Of a DNA stretch of 64,000 nt, positions 1 to 11,000 are shown piece by piece. The position numbers and the translations under genes are program-made. The DNA comes from Gnetum montanum. Its lineage: Eukaryota; Streptophyta; Gnetopsida; Gnetales; Gnetaceae. Under the pieces are notes generated by a model that was given only the letters and a program-made list of their open reading frames with translations, was not told the origin of the DNA and did not search any database. Every line of letters starts with the position of its first letter. Position 1 is the stretch's first letter. The stretch is taken from contig MNCI01002303.1 in assembly GCA_015680685.1 (NCBI GenBank), positions 115,947 through 179,946 on the forward strand, given 5' to 3'.

Positions 1-519
1 GCTTAGATGTTTCTTCTTGAGTTTTCTTACCATTTCGATGTTACCCAATTATCAGAAGCTGAGACAATAAAAATAAGAAGTCTTTGCATGGTGTGGTTCT
101 CACACATAAAAACACAAAACAAAAAAAAACCAAGAAAGTGAGAATTCAAAGCACATCCCTTAGACGAAATAAAATTTGGGCTACAAGCATTGGTTATGGA
201 ACCAAAAGTGTTCCCTCTAACTAAGGCCCTCCTCGCTTTCCATTGCCTCCTTTGTTTCATTGGAATGGTGGTGGCTCTTTGAAGATGCATCCTTGTTATC
301 CAAGTGGATGGTTTAGCCAAATGCATTGATGCAAAGCTGCTGGAAGTGGTTGGTTTGAGGCCGGAGTTGGAATGATACTTGCCAAGTCACATTAATCATC
401 AAACACACAAGGGGCTATACACCACCTTGTTCTTGAGATTCCATTCTCTTCTCTCCTCTCCATCCTTCTCTCTATTGTTCACCTCATTGGCGGTTGTATC
501 ATTAGTGTATATATTTTGG

Positions 520-700
520 TCGATGCATTGTTTTCTTTTCAGTAAATTCTTGTGGTTACGACTTTAACTCTTGTTCCAAAAGACATTCCTAGAGCCTACG
601 GACTCTTTGAATGTGGGTCTATCAGGGCATTAACGGCATGCACCTGCTTTGGGGAGGACCCATTGACATTCCTATTTGGAGAATTAGTTAACTTCTTTTC
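520..700 (+). other. Block conserved between D and A (possible splice-acceptor region)
   Basis: A pyrimidine-rich stretch ending in CAG is followed about 100 bp later by a GGGCATTAA ... TTTGGGGAG segment. Element A has the same order at 52170-52310. Conservation in two diverged, otherwise different 3' regions suggests a functional element such as a splice acceptor plus a short leader for a subgenomic RNA. That role is inferred; only the similarity is seen. Confidence 0.4.
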
Positions 701-1061
701 CTTAACATTTTGAAATTACTTATTATTTTGTTCATTACCATCTTGACATCTACTTCACTGATGTTTTCAGTTGCCCCTTTTTATCTATCTTTCTTACTCC
801 TTTCCCTTCTTCATTCTAATGCTACCTGAGGTTCACAATTAGTCATGGGGGTACGGGGCCCACATTTTTTGATTTTTCTCCTAGCCCTGAAATTTTTGAT
901 TTTCTTCCTAACCCCTACACCTTCGGTAGTCATCATTACTACATCTCCCGATCCATATTAGCCATACCACAACCTAGCCAATGGACCTACACTGAAGTAA
1001 GGTATTAATTACTTAATGATTCAATTACCCTTGCTAATATATGATTGTGTTGTATGTGCAG

Positions 1062-1289
1062 ATGGCAATCATACAACAACGGAATGGATCTAGAGCAAAC
1101 ACTTGGAATGGAGCAGCGCTGAAGCAGCTATGCAAGGAGCAAGATCGATGGCGCGCTTATGGATGGACAATGAAAAGTGCAATCTTGGCATTGGCAGCAA
1201 CAACACTTCTTTCTATCTTTCTCTTTCTCTTAAGCTGCCAACAAAGACCTGATGTCATTATAATAAGGTGTTCACCTTTGTTGTCATGA
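1062..1289 (+). CDS. Short ORF with C-terminal hydrophobic segment, 3' region of D
   Basis: An ATG follows directly after a good acceptor (TTGTATGTGCAG at 1050-1061). The ORF runs 75 codons. The N-terminal half is polar and basic, with QQRNGSRANTW and KQLCKEQDRWRAYGW. A hydrophobic run of about 18 residues follows (AILALAATTLLSIFLFLL), long enough for one membrane pass, then a short tail. A donor-like GTAAGG near 996 would give a 65-nt intron joining an upstream open frame in phase. I do not recognise the protein. It sits where Athila-type elements may carry an env-like ORF, so an env-like remnant is possible. It could also be chance. Confidence 0.35.
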   Translation: MAIIQQRNGSRANTWNGAALKQLCKEQDRWRAYGWTMKSAILALAATTLLSIFLFLLSCQQRPDVIIIRCSPLLS

Positions 1290-1400
1290 ACACTAGTTTT
1301 GTCAAGTCTTGTAATAATGATCTGTTCACATGTCATCCCATTAGTTCCATTCCCCTCAATAATTCCATACCTTCCCGATATTATTGTAAGGAACTCGAGG

Positions 1401-1427
1401 ACAAGTTTTTATTCAGTCATGGGGGTA
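1401..1427 (+). other. Polypurine tract and 3' LTR border of D
   Basis: ACAAGTTTTTATTCAGTCAT is followed by GGGGGTA and then by LTR start TGATGAGACG. Element A has the near-identical border at 55881-55906, which fixes the LTR start in both. The G-rich run is the plus-strand priming site. Confidence 0.65.
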
Positions 1428-1472
1428 TGATGAGACGCAATATGCACAAGCCGTGATATCGCATTCCATGCT

Positions 1473-1490
1473 ATATCGCGTACGCGATAT
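1473..1490. promoter_or_regulatory. 18-bp perfect palindrome in U3 of D
   Basis: ATATCGCGTACGCGATAT is its own reverse complement. Half-sites related to GCGATATCACGT lie on both sides (about 1455-1530), all within 80 bp of the TATA box. This looks like a cluster of binding sites for a dimeric factor or a methylation-sensitive promoter element. No factor is known to me. Confidence 0.5.
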
Positions 1491-1792
1491 CACGTTGTCC
1501 CCTGCGATATCACGTACACGATATTACGGTCCACTACCAAATCTATAAATAAGACGTGGCACTCCCTTCATTTCTGATCCTGGCTAGAAGCAGCGAAGCT
1601 CTGGTAGTTTGATCACTCCAAAGTTAGATTAATTTCCCATGTGCCCACAGTAGAAGTCCTAGAGTGAACAGCTCTTTATTCAAGCAACATTGTACCTGAA
1701 CACAAGTTGTGTACGGAAATAAAGACGAACTTGATTGGATAAACCTTCCAGTGCATGGATAGGATTTTATTTATTGTTATTTATTACTTTCC

Positions 1793-2020
1793 TAGAATGC
1801 GGTACGAGTATGACTTGATTACGAGCATCTAAGGATGTGTACGGCTAGTCAAGGAATCGGCTGCTCATCGCACTTAGGCTAGTTACGTTCTCTCACCCTT
1901 ATCTCCTAGAACATGGGATAAGTACGACTTGGCTACGAGCACCTACGGGTGTGTACGGCTAGTCAAGGAATCGACTTCTTATCACACTTAGGCTAGTTAA
2001 GTGCCTCACTATGACCACTT
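1793..2020 (+). repeat. 114-bp direct duplication in the D LTR
   Basis: Two adjacent units share TGTGTACGGCTAGTCAAGGA, at 1837 and 1951, plus flanking GACTTG...ACGAGCA and CACTTAGGCTAGTTA segments. The spacing is 114 bp. The units differ at scattered positions, so the duplication predates the insertion or is old within it. Confidence 0.6.
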
Positions 2021-2402
2021 CGAGCACGTGCATTATGTATGGTGATCCCAGTAACAATTAGCATTTGGTAGCCACAATTGCATCAGTTCAGGGTGTGTAC
2101 GGTAAGTGGGAATGGATGCTGATGCTAGTTAATATAGACCTAGGTCCTTAGTTAGAGTTAGTTAGCTTTCTCAACCCTTCACCCTTTAGCATAGGAGATA
2201 AATCTGAAAAGACCAAAAACATCATATACCTCGGACTTACTTAACCATACACCGTGACAATAACAAGTCTGGGAAGACAACGAATGATTAACCCCAAGTG
2301 TTCCATGGGGCGTTTAGGCATTTAGTCTACGGAGTTCGACTGGATCGCACATGCTACGCTTGTTTCGTATGGTTGAGTGTAGGGATACCTTGCCACTCAT
2401 CA

Positions 2403-3145
2403 GCTAGTATTGCTGCAAGTGACACTCAAAGCTAGTACTGCTATAGGTGCGACCTAGAGCTGGTAGTGTTGGTGATGATGATAGGAGCTTTAGAAGATTA
2501 GCAAAATGTCCAAGGGAAACTCCAGAAGATCAAGAAAAATTCAGGGGTGGTAACACTAGAAATGTTCGATAGGCCTCTCCCGATGACAAAAAATCCATTT
2601 TGAAATTGTGGTGTCCTTGCCCTACCCACACGATTGTGGGAAGATGGTGTGGAGTTGGAAGTATTGTCATTCGCTAGTTCGCAGAACTATGTGTGTTAAA
2701 TTGTGAACTAAGTTTAAGGACTTGGTAGACCATGGTATGCTAGTTTATAGTCCTAGCATATTGAGTGCTAGTTTAATGTCATAGCTGATGATGGATGTTG
2801 TGCTAGTTTAATGTCATGATGCAAGGATGAGCTATGCTAGTTTAGCATCATAGTGGATGGTATGTGTTAGTTTATAGTTGTAGTAGAATTACTATGCTAA
2901 TTTATAGTCTTAGTAGACTATTTTTGTTAGTTTACAGTCATAGTAGAATTTTTGCGTCAGTTTATAGTCATAGTGGATTTGCTATGCTAGTTTATAGTTG
3001 TAGTGGACTTTTTGTACTAGTTTATAATCATAGCAAACTTGTCATGCTAGTTTATAGCCATAGCAAACTTAAAGTTTGGTTTCCAGTTTAACGTCATAGT
3101 GGATGAATGCTTTGCTAGTTTATAGTTGTAGTGGAATTTCCTTAC
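2403..3145 (-). repeat. 30-bp tandem array downstream of M integrase
   Basis: Units of 30 bp, in plus-strand form GCTAGTTTATAGTCATAGTG plus about 10 variable bases, start at 2836, 2866, 2896, 2926, 2956, 2986, 3016 and 3046 in perfect phase. Looser units run from about 2710 to 3130. The translated repeat is a 10-residue periodicity, so the 75-codon ORF here is not a gene. On the minus strand the array directly follows the integrase stop. Shorter versions of the unit follow the integrase of P1 (35560-35660) and P2 (39885-39975). Element D is inserted into this array at its left edge. Confidence 0.7.
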
Positions 3146-3174
3146 CTTACTTTATCATGATGTGGTGTTGTGTT

Positions 3175-4340
3175 CTAGGCATAGTACATCTTCAGATACA
3201 AGTGGTTCATTGGATTCAAAAATTCATTATCATTATGGTCAGCAAACTTGAATGCTCTATTGTCATACATCTTGACAACCAAGAAAGGCCCTTCCCAGTT
3301 GGCTAAGAATTTTTTTGTAGGTTCGTGAATGGCCTTGAGGACTAGATCCCCTTTCTTGATTGGGTGTTCATGCTAATTGTGATGGTGCTTGTATTGTTGC
3401 ATTTGTTGGTACCACTAGATATGATCAAGTGTCTGCATGCACTCCTCCTATATGGAATAGAGGTTCATGATTCTCAACCCATCATTTTGAACCTCATTGA
3501 TGAAGTTTAAGAGAATTACACAGAGTAATGGAACGTGTAATTCAAGAGGCAAGATTTCTTTAGACCTATAAACCAAGCTATACGATGTCTTACCCATTGA
3601 AGTTCTTTGTGTTGTGTGGTAGGCCTAGAGTGCATAGATTAGTTACTTGTGCCATCGTCATTTGCTACTACTAAGCATCTTATTTAGAAGGTTGACAATG
3701 ACTTTGTTTGTGGCCTCCACTTGGTCATTCACCTATGGGTAGTAGGGCAATGAAAAGGAATGTTTAATTCTGAAGCACTCACAAAAGGCTTTGGTCTTAG
3801 CATGCTAAACTATGGCCTTTTATCTATGACTATGGTCATGGGTAGACCAAAACAGGTTACTATGTTATCAAATATGAATTTGCAGACCTACTATGATGTC
3901 ATATTTTAAAGGGGAATAGCCTCAACCCACTTCATAGAATACTCAATTGTAATTATAATGAAGCTATGCCTTGCAGAGGACTTAGGAATTATAGGCCCTA
4001 TGATGTCCAACCCCCAATGTTGGAATGACCATGTGATTTGTGTTGTGTGCAACTCAGTGGGTGGCACATGCATTAAGTTGTCATGTTGTTGACACATGTT
4101 GTAAGTCTTGACCTTGGAAACCCAGTTGTACTCCATGTGGCCATTATCTTGGATGCTATGTAGCCTCTGTAGAGTCCCTCGTGGACTTGGTCAATGACCA
4201 TTTACACTTCTTTATCACTTACGCAGGTCAACAATATGCCATTGTAGGATCTATAGCACAATGTGCTATCACCCACAATGACATACTACCACAATCTCTT
4301 TTGCATTGTATCCTTTTGGGTAGTGGTTAGATGCTATGGA
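3175..4340 (-). pseudogene. Tat-type integrase, element M
   Basis: Minus-strand reading gives the integrase order: a degenerate HHCC zinc finger (YNMCQQHDNLMH), the core start HWGLDIIGPIIPKSS with the first catalytic Asp, TIEYSMKWVEAIPL, and far downstream the C-terminal module KKGDLVLKAIHEP...NWEGPF ending at a stop at 3175-3177. The middle is broken by several stops and frameshifts. The role would be to insert the element's cDNA into host DNA. The C-terminal module matches those of P1 and P2 closely, so all three belong to one Tat-type group. Confidence 0.8.
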
Positions 4341-5050
4341 GGTTCACCCTATAGAAGATATGCCTTAATGTTTTCATATCATTCTACTATGTGGGTTGTG
4401 CTTACTGGTGGCTATGGATGTAATGTTTTTTGTTTGTGTAATAGGCATATCACAATCCACCACTGAAGTGGGTAAGGGATGAAACATTTCAAGTGTAATT
4501 CTTAAGGTTAACATTGCTAATGTATCAGCAATAGCATTTTCATTATGGGGGATATGTTGAACATCAGTGATTGCAAATTGTTTGAGCATGTTCTTCACCA
4601 TGTCATAATAAGGTTGCAAGTGTTGGGCTTTACAAGCATAAACCTCTATGACTTGGTTGACAACCAATTTTGAGTCTCCTTTGAATTGCTACATTTTGTA
4701 TTCCTAGGTTACGAGCTACTAGGATACCTTGGAGGAGACCTTCATACTCCATGACATTGTTACTGCATGGAAATGCAAAATGATATGTGAAGGGTTAGAT
4801 CTCCCTGGAGGGGAACATGATTACTGTAGCGGTTCTACCTCCTTGGGATGTTGAAGCACCATAAAAGTGTAGGAGTGCCATGAAGTTATTAGGCACTTGA
4901 CTTATGCTAGTGACATGCTCATCTGGAAATTCTAGGTTTATAGTTGCTTGACCATTGATTGGTGAAGCTGTAAGTTGTGCGGCTATTGTTTGACCTTTTG
5001 TTGATTCTTGTGTAATGTAGTGTAGGTGAAACTCCATAGTTATTACTTTC
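4340..5050 (-). pseudogene. Second (archaeal-type) RNase H, element M
   Basis: Fragments on the minus strand show HFYGASTSQGGRTA, then SNNVMEYEGLLQG, then a frameshift and HLQPYYDMVKNML...HIPHNENAIADTLAML. This is the second RNase H of Tat elements, lying between the ordinary RNase H and integrase. The first catalytic Asp of the FDGA motif is Tyr here; the Glu of EYEG and the last Asp (ADTLA) remain. It is dead by mutation. Confidence 0.75.
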
Positions 5051-5520
5051 TAGCATGTAATGTGACTGCTCTCATAGATATTTGTGGTAATTTCTCAGAG
5101 TACATTGCTCTCGTAGATGATGTTGACTTGGCTACAGAAAAGATAATGCCTCCACTTCTTAAGTGAAAAGACTAAGGTAAGGTAATTCTTTTCCATAGTG
5201 TTGTATTTTTCTTCATAGGCAACTAATGCATGGCTTAGGTAGTATACTAGGACTTCTGTGCCATCATCTAACTTTTAAGAAAGTAAAGAACTAATTGACA
5301 TGTTAAAGGTAGCAAGGTAGATGTAAAATGATTTATCTTCTTGCAGAGGGTAGACCATTGGAACTTGAGCTAGCTCCTATTTAAGGTCATCAAATGCATC
5401 TTAGCATTGAACCGTACACTCAAAGTGCACTCCTTTTTTGAGTAAGTGTTGCATTAGCTACAACTTGTTGGTCAACTATGCGATAAACCTTCATATGAAT
5501 TATAATCTACCTTGTAATCC
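5050..5520 (-). pseudogene. RNase H following RT, element M
   Basis: Minus-strand fragments include KKGVHFECTVQC-DAFDDLK and PMVYPLQED, the start of the canonical RNase H and its tether to RT in Ty3/gypsy elements. It is heavily broken, and the catalytic residues cannot all be traced. Confidence 0.6.
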
Positions 5521-6635
5521 TCATAGCTCCATAAGGTTAGCTAGTGGTGCTAAGTTGATAATGGCCTTAACCTTATCAGGGTCTACACGTATACCTACTT
5601 TGGATACTATGAAACCTAGCATGTGGCTCGGCTTAATACCAAAGATACATCTTTTAGGATTCAACCTAAGTTCATGCTTTAGGCAACATTTGAGTACAAG
5701 GTCCAAGTTAGCCGTGTGGTTGTGTGTTGCTTTGGACTTAACCATTATATCATCAATGTAATTATTGAGAATACCTAACATGTAATTGATAAAAATGTAC
5801 ATCATGGCTTGTTAATAAGTTGCTTCTACATTTTTAAGCCCAAAGGGCATCACCATGTAGCAGAATGTACCCCAAGGATTCATAAAGGTAGTACTGAGCT
5901 GATGCTCTAGGTTTATCCAAATTTAGTTGTAGCTTGAGAACCCATCCATAAAAGACAACAAGGCATGACCAGCTATGGTATTGACCAATTGGTCAATACT
6001 TGGCAATGGAAAATCATTTTTAATGGTTTCCTTGTTCAAGTCCTGGAAGTCTATGCAAATGCATATACTTCCATTTTTCTTGGGTACAACCATGATGTTG
6101 GAGACCCAGTCTATGTAGTTGATGGCTTGAATGAAACTAGTTTTGTAGAGCTTGGTGATTTCATTGTGGACTGCCAATGCCACCTTAGGCCTAACCTTGT
6201 AGGCTTTCTGCTTAATTGGTTTTATGCTGAGATCGAAGATTATGTTGTGTTGCACTACATGAGGATCTAGGCTTGGCATATCTTCGTAAGACCATGCAAA
6301 TGCCTTGATGTTATCATTGAGTACTTTTGCAATGTCTTGGGCATGTTAAGGCTCTAACAAAGAACTAAGTTTCAATGTTTTGCCTTGCCATTAGGTTTTG
6401 CTATAGGGATTTCAACGAGGGGATCCTTGGTGATGTCACCTACCTTTAGATCTAGAGCCCTAATTAGATGGTCTAGCCAGTCTAGCGGTGCCTCTACAAA
6501 TGTTATGTATTCAACATAGGGTATGAGATCAAGGTTTAGGCACTGTGGATCAAGGCATCACATGAGGTCACCCTAAGGCCTAGTGAGGACTAGAGGTGAG
6601 TGAAGATGCTTGAACATAGCCATGTTATTTTTCTG
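5520..6635 (-). pseudogene. Reverse transcriptase with N-terminal linker, element M
   Basis: The linker reads YITFVEAPLDWLDHLIRALDL, then MPSLDPHVVQHN, WVSNIMVVPKKNGS, ICIDFQDLNKETIKNDFPLP, LLSFMDGFSSYN, and after a gap NNYIDDIMVKSK with the YIDD active-site box, then MLGFIVSKVGIRVDPDKVKA. This is a Tat-lineage RT. Upstream, at 6635, the reading frame opens right after a good splice acceptor (TTTGTAGGATTATTGCAG). RT may therefore be joined to protease by splicing. About five in-frame stops are visible. Confidence 0.8.
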
Positions 6636-6870
6636 CAATAATCCTACAAAAGCAACCAAAAAAATGTCAAGTCACACCTGTCTTAACGAGAGTAGTATGC
6701 ATAGAATGAAAGAAAGAACTACAATAAAATTTCACCTAAGTATGCAGATGTGATCTTAAAAAGCAAGTAATGTGTGGGCTTATTTTAGGTCTCAAAAAAC
6801 CATGAGGTGTCAGTCTATGGTCTTAGTGTATTGTGGGGTGCCAGTTTAAGGTCTTAGCAAACCTTGGTAT
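6636..6870 (-). repeat. Candidate intron 3' end and short copy of the 30-bp repeat
   Basis: On the minus strand a pyrimidine-rich run ending in TAG/CAG precedes RT. Further upstream (6790-6870) lie two to three degenerate units of the 30-bp repeat (plus form CCAGTTTAAGGTCTTAGCAA). The same repeat family flanks the far side of the antisense gene at 12090-12310. Confidence 0.4.
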
Positions 6871-8097
6871 GTGCTAGATGCTTCATTCGAGCAAGGCTTG
6901 GTGCATCGAAAAAGCGAAAGTGGGCATTCACTAGGCAACAAGAAAAATTTAAAATTTTTCTAAGTTCAAGGGTGACTAGGAAAATCAAAAAATTTTCTAA
7001 GTCTAGTGACTACACTCCATTTTTCAATTTTTTTTTTTTCATTTTTTCTATTTTTTTTTATTTTTTAAGAATGCATGGCAAGGGCTTGGCAATGGAACTA
7101 GGGCTTCTGCTTATAGGGTTGAGATGCAACAAGTTTATGTAATTTTTTTTCTTAAATTTTAAGTGTGGGAAAATGGGTAAAAATGAAGCCATTGATGGCA
7201 ACCAAGAAAGCATGCCATAGGGCAAGGGTGCAGTAGAGGGTTTCTATCATTTTTTCTATTATTATTTTTATGGCAAGTGTAAGGGCTAGGCATGTTTTGG
7301 TGGCATGGGGGATATGAATGCGTTGTGCCCTAGCATAGTAGGGGATGAGGGGAGACACAGTGCTCAAGGGCATGTTTTTTTCACCCTCTATTTTTTTAGC
7401 CAGGCAAGGCAAGTGGTGTGGTGCATGGTAGCATTGTTGATGTGGCCGTTAGGACTACGACCATTGTTGGCGCTCGGTGCATGGGATGTGGTGAGCCATG
7501 GTTGGTGCTCAGTGCATGGGGTGCAGTGAGAGTAGCCAGTAGGGTAGTGTATTACACCATAGTGGGGTGCTAGGTAGTGGAGAGGAGAGAGTTGTGGCAA
7601 CAGTTAAACCTCAGTTCACTAGCTATAGCCAATACTACATTCCCATCTTGGAGATATAGTTGATGCCAAGTGTTTGTTGAAATTGCCTGTACTCATCAGT
7701 TAGTTTTTCTTAGACTACGCTCTCTGGGGAGTGTAGTTGGTACTTAAAATTTTTGATGTTTGGGACTACGCTCTGCAATTACCTAAATCATAGCTTAGGA
7801 TCCCAAAGTTAGAAAAATTTACATGTTTTTCTAGACTACGCTCCCCAGAGGTAACCCAAAGTTAGAATTTTTTGCAATTGTTTAGACTATGCTACCCAGA
7901 GTTAGAAAAGTTTTGAAAAATTTTGTAAAAAATGCTAAACTTGTGAAATGTAAAATTCTAATGTGAAATTGCCAAAGCATACAAACTGTAATGCTAGATG
8001 TGCAAACATGCAAAACAAAATAGTAATTCTATGTGAAATGTGCTATACCCCAATGAGTACTTGGCATGTCAAATGTATATGTTGATGTCCTATACCT
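6871..8097. promoter_or_regulatory. LTR-like region upstream of the antisense gene, with repeated near-palindromes
   Basis: There is no supported coding sequence. Between 7713 and 7900 the motif GACTACGCTC occurs four times (7713, 7764, 7834, 7885). It is the motif repeated in the U3 of M's 5' LTR (17724-18415). A minus-strand CCTATAAG at about 7107-7114 is followed by a segment resembling the sequence after the TATA of M's 5' LTR. The region may be a decayed second LTR, or LTR-derived DNA now upstream of the plus-strand gene at 8098, where it could act as promoter. The GC-rich ORFs at 7152-7600 lie in LTR-like DNA and I do not call them genes. Confidence 0.4.
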
Positions 8098-11000
8098 ATG
8101 GGGCCCCAAGGGCCCTAAGATATTTTTGTTAAACCTATGTTATTTTATGCTAATTTTTGCTAGGTTTAATTTAATGTATTTTTGCATCAAGTGTATACTA
8201 ATGCTTTGTTCATTGGTTTTGTACTTACAAAGTGTTGCTAAAGCCCATCCTAGTCGTTGTGGAGCTCTTTGGAATTCTTTGTTGCATAAGCAAGCATATG
8301 CCCAACATGGTTGTGCTAGATATGTAGGTGGGTTATTAGGCAGTGTGGTTTTAGCTAGGGTTAAGTGATTTCTTGGCCTCCCTACTACAACACTTCAGTG
8401 TGATGATGTGGTCAGACTTAGTGGTGAAGGCTGTGAGTGTCATCATTGAGACATTACTACCTAGGGTCAACCAAGACATACTAAGATTTATGTCCAATGA
8501 ACCCACTACCAGTGATGACAAAGCAAGTGGTTTGGGTTGAACACCCAAGGACACTCATCCCTTATCTAGGATCTAGCATATGCTAGAGTTCTCTTGCTAC
8601 AACAAGAGCAACATCCTCTTTGTTGCTCTATGCATGCACATATTGTTCCAAAACCCACTTATAATGATGTACTACACTTAAGGGTAAGTGATACTATTAT
8701 TTTTGCATTATATTCTTTGCTATTGGCTCATGCTAAATTTTCTAACAGCTAAATACTCATGCTTAATGCCAGATTCAAAGTTGATGTGCAAGGTATCCAC
8801 AATGAAGATGAGGCTCTTGCCTTGACTTGCATAGTCCTAGAGGTGTTCTCCTATAGTTCGAACATTTGGGAGGCTATCCTTGGGTAGTTGGGAGATGAAA
8901 GGATTACCCTACTAGGTACATGAAGGCGTTCGAGTGATGTAGGACCTATGATTAGCTTGATGAGGAGTGGGCTAATGGTGAGCTCAACCTTGAGGAGCTA
9001 CTTGTACCACCAACTCCATCTCACACATCATTTATTCCATGTAGGTGTTTATCATTTTGACTCTTATGCTTGCTCACATATGCCTATTGATGTACCCTTG
9101 CACAACATTAATGTTGTTTTTCCTTTATTATAGCTACAATTTATTTAGCAAAGGTGACGGTGGTTATCACAGGCTACACTGAGGCCAACCTCATCATGAA
9201 ATATGGTGATATAGAGGGTACACAACATTGGTTGTGACATCAGGCCTCAGAGCCATTAACTAGTTGGCTCACATGGGCTAGGCTGATGGACCTTTTATTG
9301 GCCCTTAGCATAAGCATTCTAGTGGTTGAGATGGTTACCATCATTGAATCCTTCAACAGTTACATTTGCCACTTCATCACTTGTATGTGTGATGTGAGGG
9401 TAGTCCTAGACCTCAATGAGGCCTTCTTTGCTAACCTCTTTGGCCTCACCACTAATGGCTTTTTGGTTGTTGACAAGGCCAATAGGAAGGTGGACTGCAA
9501 AGGAGAGATCGAGGATTGGTTGGGAGCCATTTGATCTCACATAGGCATCCTAATCAAATACATGTGTGTGTTTGAGGTTTGGGAGCTCTATCCTTTCTTT
9601 CATGCTCATGCCTTCCCAGAGTTGCTCTTCTCAAGAAAATTCCTTGGGGTGGAGTAGGCATGGGTGATGAAGGAGGTGCTGCAGGATGGCACGAGGTTCA
9701 ACTAGGCCTCCTACATCGCCACTGGACTATATGTAGAGATCACCTAGCTACATTGCAACCTCTAAGTGAGGTCTCATGTGCACTTCACATTCTTCACAGT
9801 ATATCTGTGAAGGTTCATGAAGCTCCTGGTGGTTCGAGATAGTGGACAAAGGGTAGTGTAGGACTATGAGCAGTTATCTAACCTACAGGTGAAGCACATG
9901 TTTGCAACCACTCTTTCATAGGACTCCCTAGAGGGGATCGATGAGTCATACTTAGTGACGACCAAAGGTCACTTGGGATAGCCACATTATTCTCATGATA
10001 ACGTCAACGAGTGTCCCCTAGTTGTTATTGGGGATGTGAAATAGTCTAATCACTATATCGCAGAAATGATGAGGCCATTCAAAGAAAAGACCAAGAGGCC
10101 ACACCTAGTAGAGGAGGTTGCTTCTACAATTGGACAAGTAAGTATTAAGAAGATCTACCTCAAGATCCCAAGTTTGCACACAAATGTTGCAAGTTAGTAT
10201 ACGTGTATCGCTAGATGCATTGGTTTTTGTATTTTTTATATTTATATTTTTAATGTTTTTTGTTATGCTATGCTAATGCTAAGATGCTATTTTTGCAAAT
10301 TAGGTGAGAGTGCTATTGAAGTAACAACGATAATAGTAGTAGAGGTAGCCCCTCTTCAAGATGAGGAGGGGGAAGCACATAGGGAGGATCTGCAAGAGGT
10401 TGTAGAGATCCTCTAGTAGTTTGAGGTGGAGGGGTTGTTCAACCTTGATGAGGGTGATTTTGCTAGCCTCTTTGATGGTGTGCAGTTGGGAGATCCCCCT
10501 GCTCTCACACCTAAGGGCTTTCTAGGTAATTGCCTTAAATTTCCATTTGTTGTTGCTTTTTTGCTCTTACATCTTTGGCTATTTAGTTGTTGCTAAGTGA
10601 GTTTTTGTTATGTAGCCTCAGATGTTCCTACTAGCGGTCCACCGTTTGTGCCTACCTACTACATGAAGCAATGAGTAGAAACATTAGACAAGTTTGCATT
10701 TATGGAAGGCATTGTAAAGGACATGGTAGACCACCTATAGTAGGTAGATCCTAAGCTTGGTATGCATGTGATGTTGCTTTGCTTTTGTTGCTTTACCAAT
10801 CTAATGCTTAATTTGTGGCTAATGTTGATTTGCTTGTTGCATGCCAATAGGTTCTAAGCTTCGCTAAAATCTGAACCGGGTGGCTAAGGTAGATGTTATC
10901 CCTAAGTACCCTCCCGAAGTAGAGTAAGTACCTTGTTGTGTGTACAAGGTAGCCAATAAGTGCATGCTTTCCTTCGCAAAAGTGTTATGAATCTATAGGT

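Larger units (their letters stand above)
1..1427 (+). mobile_element. 3' internal part of Athila-like LTR element D
   Basis: This stretch ends in a polypurine tract directly before a 3' LTR, so it is the 3' internal region of an element whose gag and 5' LTR lie off the left edge. No RT, integrase or gag is readable in it. A block at about 520-700 matches a block inside element A at about 52170-52310, and the polypurine border matches A's border at 55873-55906. D and A are therefore related families with different 3' content: 770 bp from the shared block to the LTR in D against 3.6 kb in A. The first 500 bases carry only short unrecognised ORFs. Confidence 0.6.
1428..2402 (+). repeat. 3' LTR of element D
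   Basis: The 975-bp LTR starts TGATGAGACG and ends CCACTCATCA. The same terminal CTCATCA ends both LTRs of element A. A TATA box (CTATAAATAA) lies at 1543-1552. U3 just upstream is CpG-rich and built from GATATC-type palindromes, and A keeps CpG-depleted versions of these. R/U5 contains a 114-bp direct duplication. The kept CpGs and intact ends say D is younger than A, B, F or M. The five bases after the LTR (GCTAG, 2403-2407) should recur just upstream of D's off-window 5' LTR. Confidence 0.7.

Noticed and set aside
379-567. 62-codon ORF with hydrophobic residues, possible membrane peptide
   Set aside because: Ends at a pyrimidine-rich acceptor-like stretch; composition follows CT-rich DNA and nothing supports translation.
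2864-3091. 75-codon ORF with a repeating VYSHS-type motif
   Set aside because: It is the translation of the 30-bp tandem array; length divisible by three keeps it open by chance.
2403-3145. Regular 30-bp repeats as a possible CRISPR array
   Set aside because: Units are contiguous and diverged with no unique spacers, no cas genes, and the DNA is eukaryotic.
5438-6270. Plus-strand ORFs of 101-107 codons
   Set aside because: They are on the opposite strand of M's RT, whose motifs are clear on the minus strand.
7152-7600. Minus-strand ORFs of 70-86 codons, His/Thr/Pro-rich
   Set aside because: Fall in LTR-like DNA with repeated promoter motifs; no protein match.
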